From: JABFRJ01 sp031379035
GTDB taxonomy: Bacteria; Pseudomonadota; Alphaproteobacteria; Rhizobiales; Hyphomicrobiaceae
Length of the DNA stretch: 6,866 bases
Direction of reading: 5' to 3'
Assembly: GCA_031379035.1 (NCBI GenBank)
Contig: JANNEU010000459.1
Location: 1-6,866, forward strand
Shown here: positions 6,123 to 6,866 of the stretch, piece by piece
Numbering within the stretch: position 1 is the first letter of the stretch
Layout: the number at the start of each line of letters is the position of its first letter
The notes under the pieces: generated by a model
What the model was told of the DNA's origin: nothing
Database searches by the model: none
Seen by the model: only the letters and a program-made list of their open reading frames with translations
Made by a program: the position numbers and the translations under genes

Positions 6123-6712
6123 TGCAGCCAGACGTCACTCTCTACGTCATCCGCCACGGCGAGACCGACTGGAACAAAGTCCAGCGCTACCAGGGCCAGA
6201 CTGACATCCCGCTCAACGACACCGGCCGCGCCCAGGCAGCCCGCAATGGGCGGGTATTGCGCGATGTACTGGGCGCCCGTGCTGCCGCGCTCGATTTCAT
6301 CTCAAGCCCGCTCGTGCGCGCCAGCGAAACGATGGAGATCGTGCGCACCAACATGGGGCTAAGCGCGCGACCCTTCCCGACTGATGATCGGTTGAAAGAA
6401 CAGAACTTCGGCCATTGGGAAGGCCAGATCTGGGGCGAATTGCCGACACTCGACCCGGAGGGTTTCGCCGCGCGCAAAGCTGATACCTGGAACTGGACGC
6501 CGCGCGATGGCGAGAACTACGAGATGGTGCGCGTGCGAGCTCTGAGTTGGCTGGCGGGCATCACGCGCGAAACGGTTGTTGTCACCCACGGCAACATCAG
6601 CCGTTCGCTGCGTGGAATTTTGTTGGGGTTGGACCGCGTAACCGTGCCGAAGCTGGAGGTTCCACAGGACCGGTTTTTGCGCATTAAGAGCGGAAAGGCG
6701 GAGTGGCTGTGA
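6122..6712 (+). CDS. Histidine phosphatase family protein (phosphoglycerate mutase-like)
   Basis: This 196-residue protein belongs to the histidine phosphatase (RHG) superfamily, branch 1. The catalytic motif is IRHGETDWN (10-18), with H12 the phospho-accepting histidine. Other active-site residues fit the family: R66 in SSPLVRASET (61-70), E93 in RLKEQNFGHWEG (90-101) and the second histidine H156 in VVTHGNISR (153-161). Such enzymes hydrolyse phosphomonoesters of sugars, nucleotides or cobalamin precursors. The substrate cannot be assigned, because no cobalamin or glycolysis gene adjoins it. The small size points to a phosphatase rather than a cofactor-dependent phosphoglycerate mutase, which is about 230-250 residues. 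The ATG shares a base with the preceding stop, and no strong Shine-Dalgarno stands alone, so expression probably depends on ribosomes finishing the oxidoreductase. The stop overlaps the GTG start of the next gene by 4 nt. Confidence 0.93.
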   Translation: MQPDVTLYVIRHGETDWNKVQRYQGQTDIPLNDTGRAQAARNGRVLRDVLGARAAALDFISSPLVRASETMEIVRTNMGLSARPFPTDDRLKEQNFGHWEGQIWGELPTLDPEGFAARKADTWNWTPRDGENYEMVRVRALSWLAGITRETVVVTHGNISRSLRGILLGLDRVTVPKLEVPQDRFLRIKSGKAEWL

Positions 6713-6866
6713 CGTTCGGTCTGCTCGATTGGTTCTTCTACCGCCGCGCCGAGGACTATCTCTGGCGCGGCCGCTCACCGCATCTCAAAGGCGATTACCA
6801 GCGCGCCATCACGCTCTACACCAAGGCCATCGAGAAAGATCCCACATACGCCTATGCGTGGGACGC
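6709..6866 (+). CDS. Tetratricopeptide-repeat protein, 5' part only
   Basis: The frame opens with GTG at 6709-6711, overlapping the phosphatase stop as GTGA, and stays open for 52 codons to the window edge. GGAG (6700-6703) lies 5 nt upstream and AAGG (6695-6698) 10 nt upstream, so the start is well supported. The N-terminus (TFGLLDWFFYRRAEDYLWRG) is aromatic and basic and not an obvious signal peptide. Residues about 29-52 (GDYQRAITLYTKAIEKDP, then YAYAWD) match the TPR consensus, with G, Y, A-I, Y, A-I and D-P at the expected spacing. TPR domains mediate protein-protein contacts. More repeats are likely beyond the window, and the role cannot be told from this fragment. It is the third gene of a tightly packed operon. 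Confidence 0.78.
   Translation, partial: MTFGLLDWFFYRRAEDYLWRGRSPHLKGDYQRAITLYTKAIEKDPTYAYAWD

Overview
The window is GC-rich (roughly 60-65% by eye) and densely coded. It looks like chromosomal sequence of an alphaproteobacterium, possibly Hyphomicrobiales-like. The reasons are the codon use, the gene families present, and a triple GTTC-N7 direct repeat, which is the alphaproteobacterial type of LexA operator. The taxonomic call is an inference. I see no RNA gene, CRISPR array, insertion sequence or phage gene.

Layout. (1) Positions 1-48 are four copies of a 12-bp tandem repeat that runs straight into the start of a secreted DUF4140/DUF4139 (MuiA-family) protein (50-1813, +). (2) A 97-nt gap contains an 11-bp perfect inverted repeat whose right arm holds the ribosome binding site of the next gene. 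(3) That gene is a polytopic membrane protein resembling GT-C/STT3-type glycosyltransferases (1911-3731, +). (4) Convergent to it is a PA0069-family radical SAM protein, related to spore photoproduct lyase (3807-4910, -). (5) An AT-rich divergent intergenic region (4911-5117) holds the LexA-like operator over a plausible promoter for the radical SAM gene, and a second candidate promoter facing right. (6) A tightly packed rightward operon follows: a CurA-like zinc-independent NADPH oxidoreductase (5118-6122), a histidine phosphatase (6122-6712) and the start of a TPR protein (6709 to the window end). Its genes overlap by 1 and 4 nt.

The operon genes are probably translationally coupled, but their products do not define a recognised pathway together. 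The most interesting signals are regulatory. One is a predicted SOS (LexA) operator controlling a radical SAM enzyme of the photoproduct-lyase lineage. Another is a hairpin predicted to hide the ribosome binding site of the membrane protein, with a six-codon reading frame ending in its left arm. The third is the 12-bp minisatellite abutting the first gene. I found no clearly new multi-gene system; most coding content belongs to known families.
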